NCBI RefSeq assembly: GCF_936943645.1
Contig: NZ_CAKZJO010000107.1
Location: 33,353 to 97,352 of the forward strand
Length of the DNA stretch: 64,000 nucleotides
Source: an uncultured Bradyrhizobium sp.
GTDB lineage: Bacteria > Pseudomonadota > Alphaproteobacteria > Rhizobiales > Xanthobacteraceae
Reading direction: 5' to 3'
A program made the position numbers and the translations under genes. Below the pieces are notes generated by a model that saw only the letters and a list, made by a program, of their open reading frames with translations, made no database searches and was not told where the DNA came from. This document shows positions 16,938-25,259 of the stretch, in pieces; within the stretch, counting starts at the first letter, position 1, and each line of letters begins with the position of its first letter.

Positions 16938-19001
16938 ATGAGCGGACCATCCGACTTCCAGCCGAGTAATCCGGCCCTGCAATGGCTTGAGCGGCGCCTG
17001 CCGATTCTCGGCCTCATGCACTCCTCGTTCGTCGTCTATCCCACCCCGCGCAATCTGAACTATTGGTGGACCTTCGGCGCCATCCTCTCCTTCATGCTCG
17101 GGATGCAGATCCTGACCGGCGTGATCCTGGCGATGCACTATACGCCGCATGCCGATCTCGCCTTCAAGTCGGTCGAGCTGATCGTCCGCGACGTGAACTA
17201 TGGCTGGCTGCTGCGCAACATGCACGCCTGCGGCGCGTCGATGTTCTTCTTCGCGGTCTACGTCCACATGCTGCGCGGCCTCTATTACGGCTCCTACAAG
17301 GAGCCGCGCGAGGTGCTGTGGATCCTCGGCGTCATCATCTACCTCCTGATGATGGCGACGGGCTTCATGGGTTACGTGCTGCCGTGGGGCCAGATGAGCT
17401 TCTGGGGCGCCACCGTCATCACCAATCTGTTCTCCGCCATTCCCTATTTCGGCGAGAGCATCGTGACGCTGCTCTGGGGCGGCTATTCGGTCGGCAACCC
17501 GACGCTGAACCGGTTCTTCTCGCTGCACTATCTGCTGCCGTTCCTGATCGCGGGCGTCGTCGTGCTCCACGTCTGGGCGCTGCACGTCGCCGGCCAGAAC
17601 AATCCTGACGGCGTCGAGCCGAAGACGGAAAAGGACACGGTGCCGTTCACGCCGCATGCGACCATCAAGGACGGGTTCGGCGTTGCCTGCTTCCTGCTGC
17701 TCTACGCCTGGTTCATCTTCTACATGCCGAACTATCTCGGCGACGCCGACAACTACATTCCGGCGAACCCGGGCGTGACGCCGCCGCACATCGTGCCGGA
17801 ATGGTATTACCTGCCGTTCTACGCCATCCTGCGTTCGATCCCGAACAAGCTCGCGGGCGTCATCGGGATGTTCTCGGCGATCATCGTGCTGTGCTTCCTG
17901 CCCTGGCTCGACGCTGCCAGGACCAGGTCGTCGAAGTACCGCCCGCTGGCCAAGCAGTTCTTCTGGATCTTCGTCGTGGTCTGCATCCTGCTCGGCTATC
18001 TCGGCGCGCAGCCGCCGGAAGGCATCTACGTGATCGCCGGCCGGGTCCTGACGGTTTGCTACTTCGCCTACTTCCTGATCGTGCTGCCGCTGCTCTCTCG
18101 CATCGAGAGACCGCGGCCGGTGCCGAACTCGATCTCGGAGGCGATCCTCGCCAAGGGCGGCAAGGCCGTGGCCTCCATCGCGGTGGTGCTCGTCGCCGCC
18201 GGCGCGCTGTTCCTCGGCAGCCTGCAGGATGCCCGTGCCTCCGAAGGCAGCGATAAGCCGCCCGGCAACAAATGGTCGTTCTCCGGTCCGTTCGGCAAGT
18301 TCGACCGCGGCGCGCTGCAGCGCGGCCTGAAGGTCTACAAGGAAGTCTGCGCCAGCTGCCACGGCCTGTCCTACGTCGCCTTCCGCAACCTCGCGGAAGC
18401 CGGCGGTCCCGGCTATTCGGTGGCGCAGGCCGCGGCCTTCGCGTCCGAGTACAAGGTCAAGGACGGTCCGAACGATGCCGGCGACATGTTCGAGCGTCCG
18501 GGTCGCCCGGCGGACTATTTCCCCTCGCCGTTCCCGAACGAGCAGGCCGCCCGTGCGGCGAACGGCGGCGCGGCGCCGCCCGACCTGTCGCTGATCACGA
18601 AGGCGCGCTCCTATGGCCGCGGCTTCCCCTGGTTCATCTTCGACTTCTTCACCCAGTACCAGGAGCAGGGCCCGGACTACGTCTCGGCGGTGCTTCAGGG
18701 GTTTGACGATCATGTCCCCGAGGGTGTGACCATTCCGGAAGGCTCGTACTACAACAAGTACTTCCCTGGCCACGCCATCAAGATGCCGAAGCCGCTCAGC
18801 GACGGCCAGGTGACCTATGACGACGGCTCGCCGACCACGGTCGCGCAGTATGCCAAGGACGTCACCACCTTCCTGATGTGGACGGCCGAGCCCCACATGG
18901 AAGCGCGCAAGCGCTTGGGCTTCCAAGTGTTCGTGTTCCTGATCCTGTTCGCGGGCCTGATGTACTTCACCAAGAAGAAGGTCTGGGCCGACTCGCACTG
19001 A
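16938..19001 (+). CDS. fbcH: Fused cytochrome b / cytochrome c1 precursor
   Basis: A 687-residue polyprotein. The N-terminal 410 or so residues are cytochrome b, with the heme-ligand helices (MHACGASMFFFAVYVHMLRG and LHYLLPFLIAGVVVLHVWALH), the Qo-site PEWYYLPFYAILRSIPNK and eight or nine membrane helices. After an internal signal-like helix (IAVVLVAAGALFLGSLQDARA) comes cytochrome c1. It has the heme c site CASCH (Cys471, Cys474, His475) and a C-terminal anchor helix. In Bradyrhizobium japonicum the product is known to be cleaved into the two cytochromes by signal peptidase after export. No separate petB or petC is needed. A strong terminator follows. Confidence 0.97.
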   Translation: MSGPSDFQPSNPALQWLERRLPILGLMHSSFVVYPTPRNLNYWWTFGAILSFMLGMQILTGVILAMHYTPHADLAFKSVELIVRDVNYGWLLRNMHACGASMFFFAVYVHMLRGLYYGSYKEPREVLWILGVIIYLLMMATGFMGYVLPWGQMSFWGATVITNLFSAIPYFGESIVTLLWGGYSVGNPTLNRFFSLHYLLPFLIAGVVVLHVWALHVAGQNNPDGVEPKTEKDTVPFTPHATIKDGFGVACFLLLYAWFIFYMPNYLGDADNYIPANPGVTPPHIVPEWYYLPFYAILRSIPNKLAGVIGMFSAIIVLCFLPWLDAARTRSSKYRPLAKQFFWIFVVVCILLGYLGAQPPEGIYVIAGRVLTVCYFAYFLIVLPLLSRIERPRPVPNSISEAILAKGGKAVASIAVVLVAAGALFLGSLQDARASEGSDKPPGNKWSFSGPFGKFDRGALQRGLKVYKEVCASCHGLSYVAFRNLAEAGGPGYSVAQAAAFASEYKVKDGPNDAGDMFERPGRPADYFPSPFPNEQAARAANGGAAPPDLSLITKARSYGRGFPWFIFDFFTQYQEQGPDYVSAVLQGFDDHVPEGVTIPEGSYYNKYFPGHAIKMPKPLSDGQVTYDDGSPTTVAQYAKDVTTFLMWTAEPHMEARKRLGFQVFVFLILFAGLMYFTKKKVWADSH

Positions 19002-19024
19002 GCGCAGCCGAACGAAACGAAATG

Positions 19025-19050
19025 AAAAAGCCCCCGCGAGGGGGCTTTTT
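19025..19050 (+). terminator. Rho-independent terminator of the fbcFH operon
   Basis: A perfect 11-bp stem (AAAAAGCCCCC, 19025-19035, pairing with GGGGGCTTTTT, 19040-19050) encloses a GCGA tetraloop. The T-run continues to 19051. It starts 24 bases after the fbcH stop. Confidence 0.93.
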
Positions 19051-19057
19051 TATTGAG

Positions 19058-19198
19058 CCGGTGTCCCGGACGCGCTGCAGCGTGCAACGCCGCTGCGCAG
19101 AGCCGGGACCCAGCGTGCTCGTGGCTGAGCCCCGGATCAGCAACGCACCACGCCGCGAAGGCGTGGCGCATTGCATTGCATCCGGGGCACGAGAGTGT
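19058..19198. repeat. Palindromic intergenic repeat (cccgg-type)
   Basis: The arms GTGTCCCGGACGCGCTGCAG near 19060 and GCATCCGGGGCACGAG near 19183 face each other, with internal CGGGACCC and GCCCCGGATC blocks. This looks like one of the large stem-forming intergenic repeats common in this genus. A related element (cccggg arms) lies at 39195-39355. Confidence 0.6.
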
Positions 19199-19280
19199 GT
19201 TGCTTGGCGCGATTGCGTATCGCCCTCTCACCGGCCAAAATGCCGCCAACCGCTCCCCCAGAAACTCATCGGAGGACACC

Positions 19281-19970
19281 ATGGGAACCGCCATCACCTT
19301 CAAGCGTCCGGACGGCAAGGACGCCTCGGGCTATCTCGCCAACGCAGCGCGCGGCAATGCGCCGGGTGTCGTCGTGATCCAGGAATGGTGGGGCCTGTCG
19401 GACCAGATCAAGGGCCTGTGCGACCGCTTTGCGCTGGCCGGCTTCGATGTGCTGGCGCCCGATCTCTACAAGGGCAAGGTGGTGCCTTATCACGACACTG
19501 ACAGCGCCAACAAGGAGATGAACTCGCTCGACTTCATGGACGCCACCACGCAGACCGTGCGCGGCGCCGCGCAATATTTGTCGCGCAATGGCGCCAAGGT
19601 CGGCCTGACCGGCTTCTGTCTCGGCGGCGCCGTCACCATCATCGGCGCGGTGCATGTGCCGGAGCTCGCGGCCGGCGTCGTGTTCTACGGCATTCCGCCG
19701 GAGCAGGCGGCCAAGCCAGCCGACGTCAAGATCCCGCTCCAGGCCCATTTCGCCAACAAGGACGATTGGTGCACGCCGGAGCTGGTGAGCGGCTTCGAGA
19801 AGGCCATGAAGGCCGCCGGCAAGTCGCTGGAGCTGTTCCGCTATGACGCCGAGCACGCCTTCGTCAACGAGCAGCGCCAGGCCGTGCATGACCGCGAAGC
19901 CGCCGAGCTCGCCTGGGGTAGGGCGACCAAGTTCTTCGCCAATCATCTCGGCGGTAACAGCGCAGCCTAA
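19281..19970 (+). CDS. Dienelactone hydrolase family protein
   Basis: A 229-residue alpha/beta hydrolase of the DLH family. The nucleophile elbow GFCLGG places Cys113 as the nucleophile, in place of the serine of most hydrolases. The triad His is in YDAEHAFVNE near residue 197, and the Asp is in the NKDDWCTPE strand-loop. The N-terminal GVVVIQEWWGLSDQIKGLCD segment is also characteristic. A GGAGG Shine-Dalgarno sequence just before ATG 19281 rules out the longer frame from 19053. The natural substrate is unknown; no other aromatic catabolism gene is adjacent. Confidence 0.92.
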   Translation: MGTAITFKRPDGKDASGYLANAARGNAPGVVVIQEWWGLSDQIKGLCDRFALAGFDVLAPDLYKGKVVPYHDTDSANKEMNSLDFMDATTQTVRGAAQYLSRNGAKVGLTGFCLGGAVTIIGAVHVPELAAGVVFYGIPPEQAAKPADVKIPLQAHFANKDDWCTPELVSGFEKAMKAAGKSLELFRYDAEHAFVNEQRQAVHDREAAELAWGRATKFFANHLGGNSAA

Positions 19971-19983
19971 CCCAGCCTGTAGC

Positions 19984-20057
19984 CCGGATGGAGCGCAGCG
20001 TAATCCGGGACTGTCTCGTCGTGGCATGAACCCCGGATTGCGCTGCGCTCCATCCGG
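19984..20057. repeat. Inverted repeat (ccggatggagcgcag type)
   Basis: The left arm at 19984-20009 (CCGGATGGAGCGCAGCGTAA, then TCCGGG) is matched in reverse by the right arm at 20031-20057, around a 21-base loop. It sits 14 bases after the dienelactone hydrolase stop and could end its transcript. Confidence 0.8.
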
Positions 20058-20114
20058 TCTGCGGCACCCCCGCCACCCTTGACGCCGTCCCCCGGCCATG
20101 GTGAGTATCCGCCC

Positions 20115-20162
20115 ATGAGCACCGCAGCCTGCCCAGCCCGTCGTTGGTGGCGCACCTCCTAA
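20115..20162 (+). CDS. trpL: trp leader peptide
   Basis: A 15-codon frame, MSTAACPARRWWRTS, ends in TAA at 20160-20162, 116 bases before trpE(G). Two adjacent Trp codons (TGG TGG, 20145-20150) are followed closely by stem-forming RNA. This is the layout of the ribosome-mediated trp attenuator known for rhizobial trpE(G), for which the Sinorhizobium meliloti leader has three Trp codons. The two-Trp version here is shorter. Ribosome stalling at these codons under Trp shortage would favour antitermination. Confidence 0.85.
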   Translation: MSTAACPARRWWRTS

Positions 20163-20230
20163 AGAGGTGGCCGGTGCGATTTTCCTTTCCCAAATCGTCT
20201 GAGGTCGCCTGCACAGCGCGGCGGCCTTCT
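20153..20230 (+). promoter_or_regulatory. trpE(G) transcription attenuator
   Basis: After the leader peptide, an early stem CACCTC/GAGGTG (20153-20158 with 20164-20169) competes with the longer-range CGCACC/GGTGCG pairing. A terminator-like stem follows: GGTCGCC (20203-20209) with GGCGGCC (20220-20226), one wobble pair, then TTCTCGTTT. Ribosome position on the Trp codons should decide which pairs form. The exact antiterminator pairing is not certain from reading alone. Confidence 0.7.
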
Positions 20231-20278
20231 CGTTTGTCCTGTGTGGCGTTCCCTCGGCAAGTTTCGTAAGAGGACGAC

Positions 20279-22444
20279 ATGAACAGGACAGTCTTTGCCC
20301 TCCCGGCCAGAAGTGAGTACGCGACCCGCGCGGGGCTGGCGATCACGCGCGTGGCGGAGCAGTTTACCGGCGGCGCCAACCGGCTCGACGACCTGATCAA
20401 CCTGCTCGACCGCCGCCGTGGCGTGGTGCTGTCCTCGGGCACGACCGTGCCGGGCCGCTACGAGAGTTTTGACCTCGGCTTTTCCGATCCGCCGCTCAAG
20501 CTCGAGACCACGGGCGTCGATTTCAAGCTCGAAGCGCTCAACGCGCGCGGAGAGGTGCTGATTGCCTTCCTCGGCGACGTCCTGCGCGAGCCCTGCGTCG
20601 TGATTTCCGAGAAGACCGTCACGCGCCTTGCCGGCCACATCGTCCGTGGCGAGGCGCCCGTCGAAGAGGATCAGCGCACGCGGCGCGCCAGCGTGATGTC
20701 GCTGGTGCGCGACATCATCGCCGCTTTCTCCGCCAATGACGACGGGCTGCTCGGCCTGTTCGGCGCCTTCGCCTATGACCTCGTGTTTCAGATCGAGGAC
20801 CTCGTGCAGAAGCGCCCGCGTGAGGCCGACCAGCGTGACATCGTGCTGTACGTACCTGATCGCCTGCTGGCCTATGACCGCGCCACCGGTCGCGGCGTCG
20901 TGCTCACTTACGATTTCGCATGGAAGGGCAAATCCACCGCCGGCCTGCCGCGCGAGACCGCGGAGAGCCCGTATCTGAAGACGCCGCGCCAGGGCTTTGC
21001 CGATCACGCGCCCGGCGAATATCAGGCGACGGTGGAGACGGCGCGCGCCGCGTTCGCCCGCGGCGATCTGTTCGAGGCCGTGCCCGGCCAGCTGTTCGCC
21101 GAGCCCTGCGACCGCTCACCGGCCGAAGTGTTCCAGCGCCTCTGCGTCATCAACCCATCGCCCTACGGCGCGCTGATGAATCTCGGCGAGGGCGAGTTTC
21201 TCGTCTCGGCCTCTCCGGAAATGTTCGTGCGTTCCGACGGGCGCCGGGTCGAGACCTGCCCGATCTCGGGCACGATCGCGCGCGGCAGCGACGCGATCGG
21301 CGATGCCGAGCAGATCCGCCAGCTTCTGAACTCGGAGAAGGACGAGTTCGAGCTCAACATGTGCACCGACGTCGATCGCAACGACAAGGCGCGCGTCTGC
21401 GTGCCCGGCACCATCAAGGTGCTGGCGCGTCGGCAGATCGAGACCTACTCAAAACTGTTCCACACCGTCGATCACGTCGAGGGCATGCTGCGCCCCGGCT
21501 TCGACGCGCTCGATGCCTTCCTCACCCACGCCTGGGCGGTGACCGTCACCGGCGCGCCAAAGCTCTGGGCGATGCAGTTCGTCGAGGATCACGAGCGCTC
21601 GCCGCGGCGCTGGTATGCCGGCGCGATCGGCGCGGTGAACTTCGACGGCAGCATCAACACCGGCCTCACCATCCGCACCATCCGCATGAAGGATGGCCTT
21701 GCCGAAGTGCGCGTCGGCGCCACCTGCCTGTTCGATTCCGATCCTGCCGCCGAAGATCGCGAGTGCCAGGTCAAGGCCGCCGCGCTGTTCCAGGCTCTGC
21801 GCGGCGATCCGCCGAAGCCGCTCTCGACCTTCGCGCCCGATGCGACCGGCTCGGGCAAGCGGGTGCTGCTGATCGACCACGACGACAGCTTCGTGCACAT
21901 GCTGGCCGACTATTTCCGCCAGGTCGGCGCCGAGGTCACCGTGGTGCGCTATGTGCATGCGCTGGACATGCTCAAGCAGAGGACATGGGACTTGCTGGTG
22001 CTGTCGCCCGGCCCCGGGCGTCCGGAGGACTTCAAGATCAAGACGACGATCGATGCCGCGCTGGAGAAGAAGCTGCCGGTGTTCGGCGTCTGCTTGGGCG
22101 TACAGGCCATCGGCGAATATTTCGGCGGCGAGCTCGGCCAGCTCACCCATCCCGCCCACGGCCGCCCCTCGCGGGTGCAGGTGCGGGGTGGGCGCCTGAT
22201 GCGCAACCTGCCGAACGAGATCGTCATCGGCCGCTATCACTCGCTCTTCGTCGAGCGCGACAGCATGCCGGAGGTTCTGTCCGTCACCGCCAGCACGGAG
22301 GACGGCGTCGCCATGGCGCTCGAGCACAAGACCCTGCCGGTCGCTGGCGTGCAATTCCACCCGGAATCGCTGATGTCGCTCGGTAACGAGGTGGGACTAC
22401 GTATTGTCGAAAATGCGTTCCGGCTGGATGCTGGGACGAATTGA
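20279..22444 (+). CDS. trpE(G): Fused anthranilate synthase TrpE(G)
   Basis: A 721-residue fusion that converts chorismate and glutamine to anthranilate, the first step of Trp synthesis. Residues 1 to about 520 are the TrpE chorismate-binding domain, with SPYGALMNLGEGEFLVSASP, the GTIARG loop, DRNDKARVC and VTVTGAPKLWAMQFVEDHE. The C-terminal glutamine amidotransferase follows: LLIDHDDSFVHMLADYFRQV, SPGPGRPEDF, the active-site Cys605 in FGVCLGVQAIGEYFGG, and the His-Glu pair in VQFHPESLMS. The fusion is typical of Rhizobiales. An AAGAGG Shine-Dalgarno sequence precedes ATG 20279. Expression is probably controlled by the trpL attenuator immediately upstream. Confidence 0.96.
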   Translation: MNRTVFALPARSEYATRAGLAITRVAEQFTGGANRLDDLINLLDRRRGVVLSSGTTVPGRYESFDLGFSDPPLKLETTGVDFKLEALNARGEVLIAFLGDVLREPCVVISEKTVTRLAGHIVRGEAPVEEDQRTRRASVMSLVRDIIAAFSANDDGLLGLFGAFAYDLVFQIEDLVQKRPREADQRDIVLYVPDRLLAYDRATGRGVVLTYDFAWKGKSTAGLPRETAESPYLKTPRQGFADHAPGEYQATVETARAAFARGDLFEAVPGQLFAEPCDRSPAEVFQRLCVINPSPYGALMNLGEGEFLVSASPEMFVRSDGRRVETCPISGTIARGSDAIGDAEQIRQLLNSEKDEFELNMCTDVDRNDKARVCVPGTIKVLARRQIETYSKLFHTVDHVEGMLRPGFDALDAFLTHAWAVTVTGAPKLWAMQFVEDHERSPRRWYAGAIGAVNFDGSINTGLTIRTIRMKDGLAEVRVGATCLFDSDPAAEDRECQVKAAALFQALRGDPPKPLSTFAPDATGSGKRVLLIDHDDSFVHMLADYFRQVGAEVTVVRYVHALDMLKQRTWDLLVLSPGPGRPEDFKIKTTIDAALEKKLPVFGVCLGVQAIGEYFGGELGQLTHPAHGRPSRVQVRGGRLMRNLPNEIVIGRYHSLFVERDSMPEVLSVTASTEDGVAMALEHKTLPVAGVQFHPESLMSLGNEVGLRIVENAFRLDAGTN

Positions 22445-22451
22445 GTAAGGA

Positions 22452-22568
22452 CCGTCATTGCGAGGAGCCCGCGACAAATTGCGAAGCAATTTTGCGCTGG
22501 CGACGAAGCAATCCAGACTGCTGCCGCGGGGAAGATCTGGATTGCTTCGCTTCGCTCGCAATGACGGT
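22452..22568. repeat. Palindromic intergenic repeat (cgtcattgcgag type)
   Basis: The outer arms CCGTCATTGCGAG (from 22452) and CTCGCAATGACGGT (to 22568) are inverted. Inside is a second inverted pair, GAAGCAATCCAG (22505-22516) and CTGGATTGCTTC (22537-22548). The RNA would fold into a long hairpin between trpE(G) and apt. It looks like a member of a dispersed Bradyrhizobium family. Confidence 0.85.
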
Positions 22569-22591
22569 GGAAAAGCCAGAGCGAGATAACC

Positions 22592-23131
22592 ATGACCTTT
22601 GACCACGACATCAAGGCGAGCGTCCGCACCATCCCCGACTATCCCAAGCCCGGGATCATGTTCCGCGACATCACGACCCTGCTTGCCGACGCGCGCGCCT
22701 TTCGCCGCGCGGTGGACGAGCTCGTCAATCCCTGGGCCGGCAACAAGATCGACAAGGTCGCCGGCATGGAGGCGAGGGGCTTCATCATCGGCGGCGCGGT
22801 GGCGCATCAGCTCTCGGCCGGCTTCGTGCCGATCCGCAAGAAGGGCAAGCTGCCGCACACCACCGTGCGCATCGCCTACTCGCTCGAATACGGCATCGAC
22901 GAGATGGAGATGCATGTCGACGCGATCGCGCCCGGCGAGCGCGTCATCCTGGTGGACGACCTCATCGCCACCGGCGGCACCGCGGAAGGCGCGGTGAAGC
23001 TGCTGCGCCAGATCGGCGCCAACGTCGTCGCCGCCTGCTTCATCATCGACCTGCCCGAGCTGGGTGGCGCCGCCAAGCTGCGCGCCATGGACGTGCCGGT
23101 GCGCACGCTGATGACGTTCGAGGGGCATTGA
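22592..23131 (+). CDS. apt: Adenine phosphoribosyltransferase
   Basis: A 179-residue purine-salvage enzyme that makes AMP from adenine and PRPP. The N-terminus IRTIPDYPKPGI-like segment (VRTIPDYPKPGIMFRDITTL) is diagnostic. The conserved AGMEARGFIIGGAVA segment, the RKKGKLPHTT flexible loop and the PRPP-binding motif VILVDDLIATGGTA follow in order. Its length matches the family. It stands alone between a palindromic repeat and the convergent GIY-YIG gene. Confidence 0.96.
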   Translation: MTFDHDIKASVRTIPDYPKPGIMFRDITTLLADARAFRRAVDELVNPWAGNKIDKVAGMEARGFIIGGAVAHQLSAGFVPIRKKGKLPHTTVRIAYSLEYGIDEMEMHVDAIAPGERVILVDDLIATGGTAEGAVKLLRQIGANVVAACFIIDLPELGGAAKLRAMDVPVRTLMTFEGH

Positions 23132-23147
23132 GCCCCCGCCGCGGTGG

Positions 23148-23480
23148 TCAGACCACCTCGGCCTTCAGCTCGTCCCGCCAATGCAGCAGGCGCTCCTTCA
23201 GGAGCGCGTTCCTGACATAGGCGCTCTCCTCATCCTCCAGCCGCTCGCATTCGCCAAAGGCCAAGCCGGCCTCGCCATGCGCTTTCCAGGCCGCCTGGAG
23301 GCTGCGGCAGGGGTGGGCGCCCTGGCGCAGCGAGAACCAGATGCGGTTCTGGATCGTCTCCAGGTTGGGCGCCTGGCCGACCCAGGCCTGCCCTGACGCC
23401 GCGCAGCGCACGACGTAGATGCCCGCAATGGTCTTACGCTCCTTGTAGGCGGCGATCGCTGCTTTCCGGTCGATGCTCAC
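23148..23480 (-). CDS. GIY-YIG-like nuclease-fold protein
   Basis: About 110 residues from a GTG at 23480 (V/MSIDRKAAIAAYKERKT). A TTG at 23522 would add 14 residues of little family character. The fold signature is AGIYVVRCAASGQAWVGQAP, giving GIY then WVG in place of YIG, followed by an Arg-bearing helix NRIWFSLRQG and an acidic patch ERLEDEESAY. The Tyr of the YIG motif is replaced by Trp, so nuclease activity is uncertain. The DNA target and role are unknown. It is convergent with apt, with 16 bases between the stops. Confidence 0.7.
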   Translation of the reverse strand: MSIDRKAAIAAYKERKTIAGIYVVRCAASGQAWVGQAPNLETIQNRIWFSLRQGAHPCRSLQAAWKAHGEAGLAFGECERLEDEESAYVRNALLKERLLHWRDELKAEVV

Positions 23481-23567
23481 GGGGGACTGGCCTTGCTGAG
23501 GGGATGTCGATGCCCGCCTCAATAGGCCGGCTTCAGCCCACAGTCAATATTACCCGGGTATAATTAT

Positions 23568-24236
23568 TCAGGAGCGCTGCAGGATCAGGCTGAGCTCGAG
23601 CTCGCGGAAGGCGAGGTAATTGCGCCGGGTCCATTGGTGCAGCTCGGTAGACGAATCCTTCTCCTGGCGCAGGTAGCGGGTGAAGGAGAAGTTCAGCCGG
23701 TCGACATAGGTCTTGAGGAAGCCGGGCAGTGCGGGCAGGCGAAACACCCGGCCGCCTTCCATCGCGGTCGGCAGCTCGCCGCGCACGACGTATTCGTTGT
23801 CCACCGTGATCAGGTTCATGCGCGGGATCTGGCCGCGCAGCATCTCATGGGCGCGCGCCGAGACGCGGTCGGTATCGGCGATGAACAGGATCTGGGGCGC
23901 GACATGGCGGCGCGCCGCTTCCTTGAGCAGGCCGATCTCCTCGGTCATCTTGAAGAACTCGTCGAAGGCATGGAAGCCGAGGTCGATCACCTTGGCGAGC
24001 CCGTCGTCGACGATGACGCGGTCCATCAGCTGCATCTTGCCGAAGGTGTCGATCACGTCGGCGGTCTCGGTGATCCCGGGCAGATAGTCGAGCAGCGAGG
24101 GCTCTTTCAGATTGACGTCGAAAGCCGCGACATTGCCGTTCTTGAGCAGCAGGAATTCGCTCAAAAGCCGCGCCAGCAGGGTCTTGCCGACCTGCGGGCG
24201 GGGCGAGCAGATGATGTAGACGGGCGTTGCGGGCAT
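23568..24236 (-). CDS. P-loop ATPase, ParA/MinD-like, first of a tandem pair (downstream copy)
   Basis: A 222-residue protein starting MPATPVYIICSPRPQVGKTL. The CSPRPQVGKTLLARLL segment is a P-loop of the SIMIBI (ParA/MinD/CbiA) type, but lacks the KGGxGKT signature lysine of canonical ParA. FDVNLKEPSLLDYL resembles the A-prime region with Asp for magnesium. It is co-oriented with a second ParA-like gene 60 bases upstream. No ParB, MinE or flagellar gene is adjacent. I do not recognise a named family; a positioning or switch role is only a guess. Confidence 0.65.
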   Translation of the reverse strand: MPATPVYIICSPRPQVGKTLLARLLSEFLLLKNGNVAAFDVNLKEPSLLDYLPGITETADVIDTFGKMQLMDRVIVDDGLAKVIDLGFHAFDEFFKMTEEIGLLKEAARRHVAPQILFIADTDRVSARAHEMLRGQIPRMNLITVDNEYVVRGELPTAMEGGRVFRLPALPGFLKTYVDRLNFSFTRYLRQEKDSSTELHQWTRRNYLAFRELELSLILQRS

Positions 24237-24296
24237 CGACAGCTATATCAGTCGAACTTGGCGACCAATCCAGCCGTATCAGCCCGCACTTCGCAA

Positions 24297-25049
24297 CTAT
24301 TTTTCGCTGTTGCGGGTGACGGACTTCGAGCCGACGATGTCGGTCAGGCGGATGCGGTCGAACTCGCTCCAGACGTTCGCCAGCCAGTGCCGGACATAGC
24401 CGCGCAGCACGAAGGAGTAGTTCGCGGCCTCGTCGTTGATGCCCTTGTTGGCGACGAATTTCAGGAACGGAACGGAGGACACCTCGACCTGCTCATAGGC
24501 CATTTCGTTGAGCTTGGGGATGGTCAGCTCGGTGGCGTCCTTGATGCGGTGGAAATAGGAATTGTAGGTCGCCTGGTCCCACTGGAAGAATTGGGTGTCG
24601 TTGATGAAGTTCTTGACCAGGAAATATTTCGCACCGGTCATGAAGCCTGCGGTCTCCGCGATCTCCTCCAGCGAAGCAATCGAGGGGCCCAGGATGTGGA
24701 ACACCGCGAAGGTGATCTGGCCGGCCTTGGCAGCGTCAAGGAAGCCGATGTCGCGCAGCGAAGCCAGTGCAGGCGAGAGCAGGCCGGCGCGAACGTCGAT
24801 GACGGTGACCGAAGGGCTGACCGCGTTGAGCGTGTCGAAGATCTTCATCTGATCGGCCGTCGTCGTCATGTCGACGATCTCGGTGATATCAGGGTGGAAG
24901 CGCTTCAGGGTTCCGCGCGGCGACTCCGTGTCGAAGGCGCGCGTCGGCACGTTGTTGGCTGAGAAATAATCGAGCAAGGTGCGCGACACCGTGGTCTTGC
25001 CGACCCCGCCCTTGTCCGCGCCCACCACAACCACTGCCGGCTTTGCCAT
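24297..25049 (-). CDS. ParA-like ATPase with deviant Walker A motif (upstream copy of tandem pair)
   Basis: A 250-residue protein with the deviant Walker A GADKGGVGKTTVSRTLLDYF at residues 10-29; the signature Lys is in DKGGVGKT. AFDTESPRGTLKRFHP is the switch I-like region, and VTVIDVRAGLLS has the switch II Asp. The long C-terminal half (SYFHRIKDATELTIPKLNEM and beyond) is not typical of chromosomal ParA. The next gene downstream is another P-loop ATPase. No parS-like repeats or ParB gene accompany them. The pair may position or regulate some envelope or stress machinery; the cargo is unknown. Confidence 0.7.
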   Translation of the reverse strand: MAKPAVVVVGADKGGVGKTTVSRTLLDYFSANNVPTRAFDTESPRGTLKRFHPDITEIVDMTTTADQMKIFDTLNAVSPSVTVIDVRAGLLSPALASLRDIGFLDAAKAGQITFAVFHILGPSIASLEEIAETAGFMTGAKYFLVKNFINDTQFFQWDQATYNSYFHRIKDATELTIPKLNEMAYEQVEVSSVPFLKFVANKGINDEAANYSFVLRGYVRHWLANVWSEFDRIRLTDIVGSKSVTRNSEK

Positions 25050-25259
25050 TGCTGTCCCCTAACGCGCGCCCCCGATCGCGAGATCGCAATCGGCCGGGCC
25101 CCAAATCGATGTCCCACAGGACGTCCCGAGTCTGCTGTTGGGCGCGAACATGGCAGAAACAAGGGAGAATTCAAATCTCTGGCACCTCGTCGCGGCAATT
25201 CCCCGAGGTTTTTCCCGATCGTGGCGAAACCCGCCGCGAACCGCGGCCAAACGCGAGGC

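Noticed and set aside
16917..18998. Open frame of 693 codons on the minus strand, opposite fbcH
   Set aside because: It is antisense to a certain gene and rich in Arg, Glu and His runs typical of shadow frames, with no domain.
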